Below, in pieces: positions 45,361 through 54,018 of a DNA stretch of 54,018 bases. A program made the position numbers and the translations under genes. The notes beneath the pieces were generated by a model that was not told the origin of the DNA, searched no databases, and saw only the letters and a list, made by a program, of their open reading frames with translations. Numbering within the stretch: position 1 is the stretch's first letter; every line of letters begins with the position of its first letter. Source of the DNA: Candidatus Accumulibacter conexus (lineage in GTDB: Bacteria > Pseudomonadota > Gammaproteobacteria > Burkholderiales > Rhodocyclaceae); contig JAGFNJ010000035.1 in NCBI GenBank assembly GCA_017592775.1, forward strand, positions 1 through 54,018, written 5' to 3'.

Positions 45361-46959
45361 ATGACGATACACATTCAGCCAATGCGATCGCCAGGTTCCA
45401 CGGACGTGCTGCGGCACGTTTCCCGGAACGCACGGCTCCAGCTGGGTAGGCGCGTACTCGTGGTTCTATTGGCGCTCGGCCTTGTCGCCTGCGCGCCGAT
45501 CGGACGTCCGCCGATCTTTCCCGAAACCACGCCGAATCGGTCGGGGGCCGGCAATTCCGGCGAGTATCCGTTCCTTGACTCCACCTCGAGGCCGGCGCCG
45601 TTTGCAAGCGCTGCGACCAGAGTAACGCGAGAATGTGACACCGGATATCGGCCGTTGCTCTGCAGCGGAAGAAATCCGGACGGCGAAGAGATCCATCTTG
45701 TCATCTCGACCTGCGACTTTGCTGACGAATGGGAGCAAGCGAGGGAGCGCCTTGCTCAGCGTCAGGTGTCTTGGCGCAGCCTGGCGGAAACCTACGGAAA
45801 TACGTCGCAACTGAGTCGAAGACTGCGCGATGCCCTCGCAATCGCTAGTGGTGTCAACATCATCCGTGGTGCAACGAGCACATCGCTCTACTATGCCCTG
45901 GGTGCGATCTTGGCCGACCGCATCCCGGATATCCTGGCATCGGAAAAACAGCAGGCCATCTATCTGCTCGCGGCCGATGCTGCATCCTGTTACGGCACAG
46001 CTTTCGCGCGAGCCGAACTGGCCACTGCCGACATCTGCAGGTTTGAAATCGCCTTGCATCAAACCCAGCGAAACGAGAGGGAGCTAGCCGGAGCCGCCGA
46101 GAACCTTGTCCGACAAACTCAGCAACATCGCTGCAAGACCAGCGACAGCGACAAACCCGCCGCTGTCGCCCTGCCTTCCGAATATCTAAAGCAGATCACT
46201 GCTGCAGGGAAGAGTCCACACGTGTCCTGCAAGGCAGGCGGCGAAGTGTTCTTGGATCGCTTCAAAAAACTCCGCCAGCGCTCTGCCGAATCGCAGGACA
46301 AGCTCAAGATGGCCTTGACCGAGAGGAAACAGATACCGATAGACTTTATCAGGCATATCGACCGACTGGCCTACGCCGTGGCCGGTGATCAGGCGAGCGC
46401 CGATGCAAGCGCGATGAGCGGCATGCAGGTCGGGAGCGAAATGACGCAATTCGCGGGAGTCGCGCAATCCGGTGCACCGAGGGACCACTTGACGACCGCG
46501 GCGCTTGCCTATGGCGACAACGGTCGCGAGTTTCTTGCCCGGCAACTCGATCTCACGGTCACTCTTGCGGAACTCGACGCGATGACCAACTATGTGAATG
46601 GGCTCAGCCGGGAAGCGAAAAAGGCGGCCGATGCCTGTGCAGGTATCTATGGCAGAAACTCACTCGTGGTGACGCCGGCGGTGGCGCGCATCGAGTTCGC
46701 GCGCTCATCTCCCGCCTTTATCATCGAGGCACAGGACGAAGCCGCACCGCCTGAACACCGGATCACGGGAAGCGGCACAACGGCGTTCAACGTGCAACGT
46801 TCAGTCAATGGAAACAGGTCCGTCCTGAGTCTGACCGTCAATTCGGCAAACCTCAAGAATGCAACCGACTATTTTGCCGATCTCACTTTCGTCAGCACGG
46901 ATGGCAAGCGGCAAAGCAGCCCGATCCGGCTGCACCTCTACACGGGGAATGCGTCGTGA
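45361..46959 (+). CDS. Large lipoprotein of unknown function
   Basis: A 532-residue predicted outer- or inner-membrane lipoprotein. A basic stretch precedes a hydrophobic core and the lipobox LVAC with lipidated Cys44; the N-region is long, so a GTG at codon 16 may be the true start. The mature protein has eight or more further cysteines, mostly helical content (about 95-420), and an immunoglobulin-like C-terminus (about 430-530) with VTPAVARIEF and a beta-rich end. I recognise no family. It overlaps the protease-hydrolase gene start (TGATG), so the two are co-translated. Confidence 0.7.
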   Translation: MTIHIQPMRSPGSTDVLRHVSRNARLQLGRRVLVVLLALGLVACAPIGRPPIFPETTPNRSGAGNSGEYPFLDSTSRPAPFASAATRVTRECDTGYRPLLCSGRNPDGEEIHLVISTCDFADEWEQARERLAQRQVSWRSLAETYGNTSQLSRRLRDALAIASGVNIIRGATSTSLYYALGAILADRIPDILASEKQQAIYLLAADAASCYGTAFARAELATADICRFEIALHQTQRNERELAGAAENLVRQTQQHRCKTSDSDKPAAVALPSEYLKQITAAGKSPHVSCKAGGEVFLDRFKKLRQRSAESQDKLKMALTERKQIPIDFIRHIDRLAYAVAGDQASADASAMSGMQVGSEMTQFAGVAQSGAPRDHLTTAALAYGDNGREFLARQLDLTVTLAELDAMTNYVNGLSREAKKAADACAGIYGRNSLVVTPAVARIEFARSSPAFIIEAQDEAAPPEHRITGSGTTAFNVQRSVNGNRSVLSLTVNSANLKNATDYFADLTFVSTDGKRQSSPIRLHLYTGNAS

Positions 46960-48230
46960 TGCCGAGCATCGTCTCTAGGGCTCTCGGTGGAGGGTCGAAC
47001 GGCGATCGCACGGCGCATCGTTGCCGCCAGCCACAGGCGCAACGGTCGGGTGAGAATGCGATGTCCGTCCATGCCCGTGCAGACTCCATAAGCTTCCGCT
47101 TGCGCCCGGCTGGCTCGCAGACACAAGGCACCACGGGTGCCCTGTGCCTGAATTCAGATCGGCAACCTTTCTTGCTGACTTGCGGTCATGTCGTGCTGGA
47201 TCCCAGCGCGCACCCAGTGAAGCACGTGGATATCCTCAGCCAGGGGAGCCGACTCAACGAGCCAGCGCTCGTCATCCACAGCAAGCCGCGGCAGGTGGCC
47301 GAGGTGACCACGCTCGACGCGGCGTTGCTGCAAGTCTCCCCGCAGTGCGCGCAGCGCATCGCCAGTGAGAATCCGGACCTGTTGCCCAACGGAGTGCGCC
47401 GCTCAACCAAGCAGAGTAACGAGCCTGTGCGGCTCAACAGGTCGTCCAACGTTGTCACCGGTCGCTATGTGGGAGTGATCGACGAAGTCCGCCTCGAGTT
47501 GTTCGGCAACGCTGGTACCTACACCTTGCAGTATGGACACGGCTACTGGCTCGACTCTCCTTGCGATGAGGGGGACAGCGGCGCCCCCGTGCTGGATGCG
47601 GAGGGTAATCTGCTTGGCCTGCATTGCGGGTCCGTAGTAGCATCCGATACCTACAACGCCGTGTTCTGCGACATTGATCGTATCTGCACGGAGTATGGTG
47701 TACGCGTCTTGCAACGCGGCGAGCAGTTGCTCGTTCCCGTCACAGAATCAACGCCGCAAGCCGGGCCGTCCACACTTGTGCCTCCCGCCGTTGCGGTGAA
47801 CCCGGAAGACGAAGCCCATATCGTCGCCCTGACCATCTGGGCCGAAGCGGGGTTGCGCGGCAAGCAAACCATGGAGTGCGTTGCCTCGGTGATTTTCAAT
47901 CGCCTGAAGAAGTATCCCTGGTTTGGCAGATCACTGTGCAATGTCTGCCGCTCCCCCAACCAGTTTCCCTGCTGGAACCCGACCAACCATACGGCGCCTC
48001 TCATGCGCGAGCCATCGGCGGTCAATGGTGACCCGCCCGAGTCCGTCCGAGCCTACGAATACGCGCGCAAGCTCGCCGACGATCTGCGCAACGAAAAGCT
48101 CAGCGCATCGGCCCCTGCACCCCCGGTCACCCATTACCACCCGGACTGGTTGCAGCCGGTTCCGGCGTGGGCAGAAGGACGCCAGCCCGTGACAGCGAGT
48201 GGCGGCCTGATCTTCTATTCCATTCTTTGA
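46959..48230 (+). CDS. Trypsin-like protease fused to SleB-type cell-wall hydrolase
   Basis: A 423-residue two-domain protein. The N-terminal domain (about 45-245) shows a chymotrypsin-type triad: His77 in LLTCGHVV, Asp120 in TTLDAALL and Ser207 in DEGDSGAP. The C-terminal domain (about 283-423) matches the SleB/CwlJ hydrolase pattern, with catalytic-type Glu296 in IWAEAG and VASVIFNRL, ending with the HYHPDWLQP segment. No signal peptide or membrane helix is seen from either start (ATG 46959 or ATG 47061), so export must be unusual or the target cytoplasmic. It lies between the lipoprotein and the 1229-residue lysin gene. Confidence 0.82.
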   Translation: MPSIVSRALGGGSNGDRTAHRCRQPQAQRSGENAMSVHARADSISFRLRPAGSQTQGTTGALCLNSDRQPFLLTCGHVVLDPSAHPVKHVDILSQGSRLNEPALVIHSKPRQVAEVTTLDAALLQVSPQCAQRIASENPDLLPNGVRRSTKQSNEPVRLNRSSNVVTGRYVGVIDEVRLELFGNAGTYTLQYGHGYWLDSPCDEGDSGAPVLDAEGNLLGLHCGSVVASDTYNAVFCDIDRICTEYGVRVLQRGEQLLVPVTESTPQAGPSTLVPPAVAVNPEDEAHIVALTIWAEAGLRGKQTMECVASVIFNRLKKYPWFGRSLCNVCRSPNQFPCWNPTNHTAPLMREPSAVNGDPPESVRAYEYARKLADDLRNEKLSASAPAPPVTHYHPDWLQPVPAWAEGRQPVTASGGLIFYSIL

Positions 48231-48259
48231 TGCACGTTCGATCCTGATCGAGGTCCGCC

Positions 48260-51200
48260 ATGAACAATCTGACGATTGATGTGCTGATCGGCCTCGTGCT
48301 GATCTACCTTGTTTTCAGCATCTTCGTCTCGGCACTGACCGAATATTTTGTCAATGGCGTCTTCTCGGCCCGGTCGAAAAATCTGCGCAATGCGCTCAGA
48401 TCGGCGTTTGGCGCCAAATCGCGAAAGGAGGATCCTTCGGCCGACAGACTGGTACAGTCATTTCTCAACCAGGGCATCATTCTGTCGCTCTACAACCAGA
48501 CGAAGGACAGCAAGAGCGCTCCGTCTGCGATCCCCGAGCCGGTATTCGCCAAGGGGTTCATCGCCACGCTGCAGCAGGTCGCGGGCATCACCGCCCTTCC
48601 GGCGACACCCGCGCAGTTTCTGAGCTTGTGCGGTGCGGCCGCCGCAAAACAACCGGGCAGCATCACGCCGTCGCTGCTGGAAACGGTGCGTTCCTTGCAC
48701 CGTGGCCACGAAACGGACTGGACAGGTTTCGAGAAGGAAATCGCCATCTGGTTCGCCGAGGTCGGAGAACGCTCCAGCGGCTGGTACAAGCGCAATGTCG
48801 AGATATGGAAGCTGATCATTGCCCTGCTGCTGGTTGTGGCGATCAACGTCGATACGGTGTTCGTCTACCGCATGCTGTCGATCGACTCGCGCAGTCGCCA
48901 GAGTCTGGTCGCTCTCTCGGAAGACACGCTGCGCACCGGGTCAGCACCCACCCTTACGGCGGAACAGGCACGCGCTCTGCCACCCGCGACGGAGGCCGTT
49001 TCGCTGAAACAGGCTCGAGAAGAGGTCGACCAGCAACTGGCGCGCGCATTCGGCATCTTCCACAACGGCGTCGTTGACGACAAAGAATTTCGCGACTTCG
49101 TCAATTCACGCTGCCGCGCCAAGAATGGAGGGGAATCGCTGAAGGGCTCCGATGGAAACCCGGAATTTTGTGGTGCTGACGGCTTCAATTGGTATGACAC
49201 CCTCGTGGGTTTGCGCAAGGGGTTTGCGCAGGCATTCACCCATTTGGAGTGCGACGACACGCACCAGACGTGCCAGGACCAGAGGAAACTCCAGCAGGAC
49301 AAGCCGAATGCCACGTGCAATATAGCAGAGAAAAAAAATGAGCTAACTCCACCGCCAACACTGAGCACGTGCATCAACGAACTGATCGCAGTCAAGAACA
49401 GTTTCGGGCAGATACTCGGCGAAATCCCTGCCGACAACGCCCGGCACAAGAAGAATCTCCCCAGCAACAAGGCCATCTCCGAAGCCCTTGCATCCGCCAT
49501 CAAGAGTGCACGCTCCCAGCTTCCGGCAATCGCACGATCGGTTGATCCGTATTGTGAGCAGATGGACGATCCCAAGCTTCGATCTTCCGAGGTTACAGCC
49601 CGGGAAAAGGCAGAGCGGAAAACTGCCCTGGACGATGCAAAGCAGAAATGCACCAAGCAGTTCGCGCGCGCGCGCCGTGGCGAACTCGGGATGCCGCTGG
49701 GGTGGGATCCCGATTTGCAGGATGTACGCTTTCACCTTTACGCTCCGACCCAGGGTGTGGATTCATTTTTTACGTTCGCATGGCTGCTCTCTGTATTGCT
49801 CGGCTGGACGCTGAGTTGCATCGCACTGTCCTTGGGCAGCCAGTTCTGGTTCAACGCTCTCGGTCGTCTGATGGCCATCCGCCTATCCGGCAACCAGCGG
49901 TCTGCCGAGGCAGAGGCCGAGCGCGCGGCGCAGGCTGCCAGACCCCCAGCATCTTCTGCGGGCGAAGCCCAGCCGGGCGGCGTCAACAGTCCCGCTGGTG
50001 GCGGTGCTACCTATTTTTCGGATGCGCTGAATAGCGCTGAAGCACGCCTGAGCCAAGCCGACATTATTCGCATCCAGAGCGGAATCGGCATGTCGCCCCC
50101 CCTCTCGGGGCGACTCGACAAGGCTACGCGGGAGGCAATCCATCAGTGGCATGGCGGCGGTGACGATGCCCCGTGGCAACTCGAGGAGCGCCACATCAAT
50201 CAATTGCTCAACAAGCAGATCGCTCCGCTGCCGGAATCGGCACGCGTACGCATCGTCGATGCCCCTGCTCGTACACTCGAACTCAAACGTGGCGATGCGG
50301 GTGAAGACGTCATTCGCTACAAGAACGCACTCGCTGCAACTCTGAAGAACCCGCTGCAAGCCGGATTGACCCTCGACAGTCCGGATTTCGACGAACCCAC
50401 CGAGGCCGCGACGCGCGAGTTCCAGACTGGCAAGAACCTTACCTGCGACGGCATTGCCGGGCCCGCCACGCTGCTCAGGCTGACCTCGGACCTCGAACTG
50501 CTGCCGGCCCGTTTCGGCCAGCCTTCATGGATGGCCCACGCCATCCATGAAATCGGCCAGGCCGAGATCCCGGGCCGCCGCAACAACAGCCCCCGCATCG
50601 AGGAGTACCGCAAGGCACCTGGGGCCAATGCAGCCGGCGATGCCCACTGGTGCTCATCCTTTGCCATATGGGTGCTCAGCCAGGCCGGCATCGCCACGGA
50701 CGGTGCCACACCCGTCGCATCCTCGTGGTGCACCTGGGGTGAAGACGACCCGGCGCAACAGTATGGTTCGATCATCGTTATTGCGGAAAAAGTCAAGTCC
50801 ATCAAACCTGGACAAACCGGTGCCCACGTCGGCTTTCTCGTGCAGGTGGTATCCGGGCGGTATTTCCTGTTGGGCGGCAATCAGAAGGACAGTGTCTGCG
50901 TCTCGGCTTATCCGGAAACCAGTTGGGAGGTTCTGGCTGTACGCAAACCAAAGGCTCTTCCTGCCGACAACACGGCAACCGAGGACACAACCGAACAGGC
51001 GGGCCCCGCTTTCATCCCGGCAACGAGGTTCGGTTCGCACCCTGTGCTGCGCCGCGGCTGCACGGACCGCAGCGCCGTAATGCGGTTGCAGGAACTGCTG
51101 AATCGTCCCAATGGCACACTGGACGTCGATGGCATTTTCGGCGCAGACACCGAAATGGCGGTCGTTCAGTTCCAAAAAGATCATTTTGGAGGCAAGGTCC

Positions 51201-51949
51201 CGGCCAACGGCGTGGTGGATGGCGCAACCTGGAACGCGTTGGAGGTGGCGCAACCTTCGCAGGGGAACTCAAGCGATGCGTCGAACCGGGAAGTCACTCC
51301 GGAGCGACGGACCACCGGCTTTCTGGAGGATTTTGCCACCAAGCACGGCCTCACGCTCGCCCACCTGCTTGCCGTGCGCGAGGTCGAGTCCAACGGGAGT
51401 GGCTTCCTGTCGAAGGGCAAACCGCGCATCCTGTTCGAGGGCCATCAGTTCTACAGGCTGCTAAAGGAGGCTGGGATATCGAAGGGTGTACTCGGACAGC
51501 AGGACACTGCGCTGGTATATCCCAGCTATGACAGGAGCCGATACGCGGGTGGCCTCGCCGAGTGGTCGCGACTGGAAAAGGCCCGGCAGATCGCGGTCGG
51601 GTTGTTGGCCGGAGAGCCCGTGCCAAAGGGTTGCCTCAATCACGCGGACATTGCCGACCAGGCTGCATCCTGGGGGATGTTCCAGATCATGGGTTTCAAC
51701 TACGCCGATTGCGATTGCGACAATGTTGCCGAGTACGTGAAGAGGAGTGAAACCGAAGACGGCCAGATCGAATTGTTCCTTGAGTTCCTGGTCAAGTATC
51801 GTCGGAAGGGTCAGAGCGCCGAAGGCCCGCTCATGGCGCTACTCCGAGCCCAGGACTGGGCCGGCTTCGCGGCCGTTTACAATGGGCCCGCATACCGGAC
51901 TAATAAGTACGACCTCAAGCTCAAGAGCGAGTTTGACCGCTACGCCTGA
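48260..51949 (+). CDS. Giant membrane-anchored peptidoglycan hydrolase with two catalytic domains
   Basis: A 1229-residue protein. Membrane helices lie at about 6-27, 183-204 and 503-533, with a large Cys-containing loop between the last two. The C-terminal half carries PG-binding-like repeats (about 600-650 and 674-740), a TIGR02594-type NlpC/P60-like domain (about 755-895; Cys798 in HWCSSF and His856 in AHVGF), a PG_binding_1 domain (about 925-990) and a DUF3380-type N-acetylmuramidase (about 1015-1229; Glu1041 in VREVES, then ILFEGHQFY and GMFQIMGFN). The last modules resemble phage endolysins. It ends the three-gene unit and stops 123 bases before the acnB remnant. Confidence 0.85.
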   Translation: MNNLTIDVLIGLVLIYLVFSIFVSALTEYFVNGVFSARSKNLRNALRSAFGAKSRKEDPSADRLVQSFLNQGIILSLYNQTKDSKSAPSAIPEPVFAKGFIATLQQVAGITALPATPAQFLSLCGAAAAKQPGSITPSLLETVRSLHRGHETDWTGFEKEIAIWFAEVGERSSGWYKRNVEIWKLIIALLLVVAINVDTVFVYRMLSIDSRSRQSLVALSEDTLRTGSAPTLTAEQARALPPATEAVSLKQAREEVDQQLARAFGIFHNGVVDDKEFRDFVNSRCRAKNGGESLKGSDGNPEFCGADGFNWYDTLVGLRKGFAQAFTHLECDDTHQTCQDQRKLQQDKPNATCNIAEKKNELTPPPTLSTCINELIAVKNSFGQILGEIPADNARHKKNLPSNKAISEALASAIKSARSQLPAIARSVDPYCEQMDDPKLRSSEVTAREKAERKTALDDAKQKCTKQFARARRGELGMPLGWDPDLQDVRFHLYAPTQGVDSFFTFAWLLSVLLGWTLSCIALSLGSQFWFNALGRLMAIRLSGNQRSAEAEAERAAQAARPPASSAGEAQPGGVNSPAGGGATYFSDALNSAEARLSQADIIRIQSGIGMSPPLSGRLDKATREAIHQWHGGGDDAPWQLEERHINQLLNKQIAPLPESARVRIVDAPARTLELKRGDAGEDVIRYKNALAATLKNPLQAGLTLDSPDFDEPTEAATREFQTGKNLTCDGIAGPATLLRLTSDLELLPARFGQPSWMAHAIHEIGQAEIPGRRNNSPRIEEYRKAPGANAAGDAHWCSSFAIWVLSQAGIATDGATPVASSWCTWGEDDPAQQYGSIIVIAEKVKSIKPGQTGAHVGFLVQVVSGRYFLLGGNQKDSVCVSAYPETSWEVLAVRKPKALPADNTATEDTTEQAGPAFIPATRFGSHPVLRRGCTDRSAVMRLQELLNRPNGTLDVDGIFGADTEMAVVQFQKDHFGGKVPANGVVDGATWNALEVAQPSQGNSSDASNREVTPERRTTGFLEDFATKHGLTLAHLLAVREVESNGSGFLSKGKPRILFEGHQFYRLLKEAGISKGVLGQQDTALVYPSYDRSRYAGGLAEWSRLEKARQIAVGLLAGEPVPKGCLNHADIADQAASWGMFQIMGFNYADCDCDNVAEYVKRSETEDGQIELFLEFLVKYRRKGQSAEGPLMALLRAQDWAGFAAVYNGPAYRTNKYDLKLKSEFDRYA

Positions 51950-52072
51950 TCGCTTGGCCGCTCGTCCCAGCTTGTGGGTCGCAGGACGAGGAGCTGCTCA
52001 GCCATGCTACTCGGGCACCCTGCGGGTGCAGTTCGAGCTCGGCGATCAGCGGCGGGTGATCCTTGCAGCGCG

Positions 52073-52815
52073 CGACCCGGGCAAGAGCTACTCGCTGCCG
52101 CAGAAGATGGTCGGTCGCGCCTGCGGTCTGCCGGAAGGTAAGGGCATCCTGCCCGGAACCTACTGCGAACCGCGGACGACGACCGTCGGCTCGCAGCACA
52201 CCACCGGCCCGATGACACGCGACGAACTGGAGGATCTGGCCTGCCTCGGTTTCTCGGCCGACATGGTGATGCAGTCCTTCTGCCACACCGCCGCCTGCCC
52301 GAAGCTGGCGGACGTGCGCATGCATCGCGAACTGCCCGGCTTCATCAGCGCCCGTGGCGGTGTCGCGCTGCGTCCCGGCGACGGCGTCATCCACTCCTGG
52401 CTCAACCGCCTGCTGCTGCCCGCACCCTCGGCCGCCGCATCAAGGCGATGGAAGCCTGGTGGATCGCCAACCCCGAGCTGCTCAAGGCCGACTCCGACGC
52501 GCGCAGTACGCGGCGGTGATCGAGATCGACCTCGCCGACGTGCTCGAACCGCTGGTTGCCTGCCGGAAGGATCCGGACGACGTCAAGCTCCTGTCGACGG
52601 TCGCCGGCGAGAAGATCGACGAGGTCTTCATCGGCTTGCGCGGCCACTTCCGTGCCGCCGGCAAGGTCCTCGAAGGCAAGACCGAAATCCCGACCCCAGC
52701 CGAGTATCTCGAGCAGGTGCAGGCGGTCACCGCCAAGGCGGCTGACGTCTATCGCTACATGAACTTCGACCAGATCAGGGAGTTCAGCGAGGTGGTGGAT
52801 ACGGTGGCGGCGTAG
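52073..52815 (+). pseudogene. acnB: Decayed second copy of acnB
   Basis: Bases 52073-52422 align without gaps to acnB 41871-42220, with about nine in ten bases identical by eye. The copy then jumps to the equivalent of 42681, a 460-base deletion that breaks the frame. A 3-base and a 2-base insertion follow, then an in-frame 12-base loss that removes the SCMTN cysteine, and a 267-base deletion between two copies of ATCCCGACC that removes GCSLCMG. The 3' end and stop match acnB. All cluster ligands of the missing segments are gone, so it cannot be a working aconitase. The 5' 1130 bases of the gene are absent. Confidence 0.93.
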
Positions 52816-52839
52816 CCGTCCGCGCAGAAGCGCCAGCGA

Positions 52840-52874
52840 AAACGCCCCGGCGGGAGACCCCCGGTGGGGCGTTT
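52840..52874. terminator. Bidirectional hairpin between the acnB remnant and rdgC
   Basis: AAACGCCCC (52840-52848) pairs with GGGGCGTTT (52866-52874). The A-run on one side and T-run on the other would allow termination of transcripts from both convergent genes. Confidence 0.75.
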
Positions 52875-52896
52875 GCGTTCCTGCGGCGGCGGTGAA

Positions 52897-53796
52897 TCAG
52901 CCGGTCACCGGCGCCTCGCCGCCGAGGGCGGTCAGCAGGTCGGCCAGGAGTTGCGCCCCTTCACCGGTCATCAGTGTGAAGTCGATGTCGAAGCGTTCAT
53001 CGGCGTCGTCTGCCTGGCTCTCCGACTGCTCCTTGAGGATGTCGAGGAAGGCCAGCCGCTTGATCTGCAGCAGGTCGTTTAGAACGAAGGAGATGCGGTC
53101 GTTCCAGGTCATCGCCAGGCGGGTGACGACCTTGCCGTCGGCGATGTGTTGCCGGATCTCCTCGCCCTCGAGCGAGTGGTTGGCGTAGCGCACGCTCGCC
53201 TTCTCCGCCGAGCGCAGCTCGAGGTCCTGGTCGAGGGTGAAACCCGTCGGCGCTTCGCCCGCAGCGACCCAGCCGGTCATCGCCGCCGACGGCGACTGCA
53301 ACGGCTTTACCACCTTCGCCGGCAGGCTGTCGAGCGAGCGCCGCAGGTGCTCGAGGACTTCCTCGGCCTTGGCCGGCGAGGCGGCATCGACGACCAGCCA
53401 GCCGTTGCCGCGGTCGATCCAGGCATGCGTCGTGCGGCGGCGGACGAAGGCGCGCGGCAGCAGTTCGAGGGTCATCTGTTCCTGCAGTTCGCGCAGTTCG
53501 CGACGGCCGATGCGACGCCCATCGACTTCCTCGATCTCCCTGGCCCGCTCGCCCGCCAGCCGCTTGACGATCGAAGCGGGCAGCAGCTTCTCCTCGACCC
53601 CGAGAGCGATGAGCCACTGCTGATTGACGGCATGCACCAGCGACCCGCCATCGCGTGGCGCCACCCAGCCGAGGCTGCGCGGATCGGTGGTGCCGCAGCC
53701 CTGCAGCGGCAGCCGGGCAAGCTGTTGCTCGAAGCTCTCGGCTTCGACCGCCCATCCCTGCGGCAGGCGGTAGAGTTGAAGGTTCTTGAACCACAT
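52897..53796 (-). CDS. rdgC: Recombination-associated protein RdgC
   Basis: A 299-residue DNA-binding ring protein that modulates RecA-dependent recombination. The family-typical start MWFKNLQLYRL is present, along with the QEQMTLELLPRAFVRRR segment and the C-terminal TWNDRISFVLNDLLQIKRL region. Length equals that of E. coli RdgC (303). It converges on the acnB remnant and shares the hairpin terminator. Confidence 0.96.
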   Translation of the reverse strand: MWFKNLQLYRLPQGWAVEAESFEQQLARLPLQGCGTTDPRSLGWVAPRDGGSLVHAVNQQWLIALGVEEKLLPASIVKRLAGERAREIEEVDGRRIGRRELRELQEQMTLELLPRAFVRRRTTHAWIDRGNGWLVVDAASPAKAEEVLEHLRRSLDSLPAKVVKPLQSPSAAMTGWVAAGEAPTGFTLDQDLELRSAEKASVRYANHSLEGEEIRQHIADGKVVTRLAMTWNDRISFVLNDLLQIKRLAFLDILKEQSESQADDADERFDIDFTLMTGEGAQLLADLLTALGGEAPVTG

Positions 53797-53959
53797 CGGT
53801 TTGGGCCTGCAAAAAGCTCGGCATTATAGGGCGGAAAGCTGTTGCTGCCGCTTTCGCTGCAGCACCGGCGAGGCCGATCGCCGACCGGGCGCGCAGCAGT
53901 TCTCATTTTAGATTCCATGGTAGCGGGTGGTGAGGGTAGAGACTGTTGGAAGGGGTAAA

Positions 53960-54016
53960 TCAGCCGGTGTCTGGGGCGTTGGGAGCGAGGCGCTGCTGCA
54001 TGAAGCGCATGAGGTG
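53960..54016 (-). CDS. Possible C-terminal end of a reverse-strand gene (partial)
   Basis: Reading leftward from the window edge, one frame is open for eighteen codons (HLMRFMQQRLAPNAPDTG) and ends in TGA. The composition looks protein-like, but the stretch is too short to identify and may be chance. Confidence 0.2.
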   Translation of the reverse strand, partial: HLMRFMQQRLAPNAPDTG

Positions 54017-54018
54017 AT

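Noticed and set aside
48260-51949. Prophage remnant
   Set aside because: Endolysin-like modules are present, but no capsid, tail, integrase or holin gene is nearby and the protein has its own membrane domain.
1-54018. CRISPR arrays, tRNA and rRNA genes
   Set aside because: No regularly spaced repeats and no cloverleaf or rRNA-like sequence were recognised by eye on either strand; a covariance-model search would be decisive.

Overview
The window is 54 kb of GC-rich, densely coding DNA from a Gram-negative, respiring proteobacterium. Gene content points to the Betaproteobacteria, most likely Rhodocyclales and possibly a 'Candidatus Accumulibacter'-like organism: AcnB-type aconitase, NhaR, RdgC, the miaB-phoH-ybeY-corC-lnt cluster, several c-type cytochromes, ubiquinone synthesis by UbiA, and a DUF3369-PAS-GGDEF-EAL protein. 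The taxonomic placement is inference from gene content, not a search result.

Layout. 1-125: the 3' end of a group II intron (end of its maturase gene, a domain V-like hairpin, a domain VI-like hairpin). 294-3904: a beta-oxidation pair (hydroxyacyl-CoA dehydrogenase/enoyl-CoA hydratase and thiolase) closed by a strong hairpin. 4060-8221: DUF2802, SPOR, TPR, RidA and RecG genes. 8353-9993: a chemoreceptor. 10534-18050: a run of forward genes in which most neighbours overlap or nearly touch: amidohydrolase, LplT-PlsC fusion, UbiA, small cytochrome, c-di-GMP signalling protein. 18067-22481: HtpX, hibernation factor, NhaR-like regulator, Tim44-like protein, M50-type membrane peptidase.

22496-30776 is the most unusual chromosomal unit. 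One near-consensus sigma70 promoter precedes eight co-directional genes: a coiled-coil protein, a membrane-tethered substrate-binding protein fused to an OmpA peptidoglycan-binding domain, a TauT/NitT-type permease, its ATPase, a membrane coiled-coil protein, a PspA/IM30-like (ESCRT-III superfamily) protein, a Vps4/Ycf46-like AAA ATPase and a TerB-like protein. I read it as a candidate envelope-associated machine in which an ABC transporter is combined with a PspA-type membrane-remodelling polymer, its possible AAA disassembly motor, and cell-wall anchoring.

30919-43347 returns to mostly ordinary genes: a dihaem cytochrome c, a small membrane protein, a CorA-like protein with an unusually large N-terminal region, the reverse-strand cluster lnt-corC-ybeY-phoH-miaB plus a small secreted protein, and then acnB. 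43397-51949 looks like acquired DNA: about 1 kb without a recognisable gene, an orphan HD-motif protein, and a three-gene unit encoding a large lipoprotein, a trypsin-like protease fused to a SleB-type cell-wall hydrolase, and a 1229-residue membrane-anchored protein carrying two peptidoglycan hydrolase domains. It is followed immediately by a second, decayed acnB copy (52073-52815), so the island sits between an intact aconitase gene and an aconitase remnant. The window ends with rdgC on the reverse strand and possibly the tail of one more reverse-strand gene.
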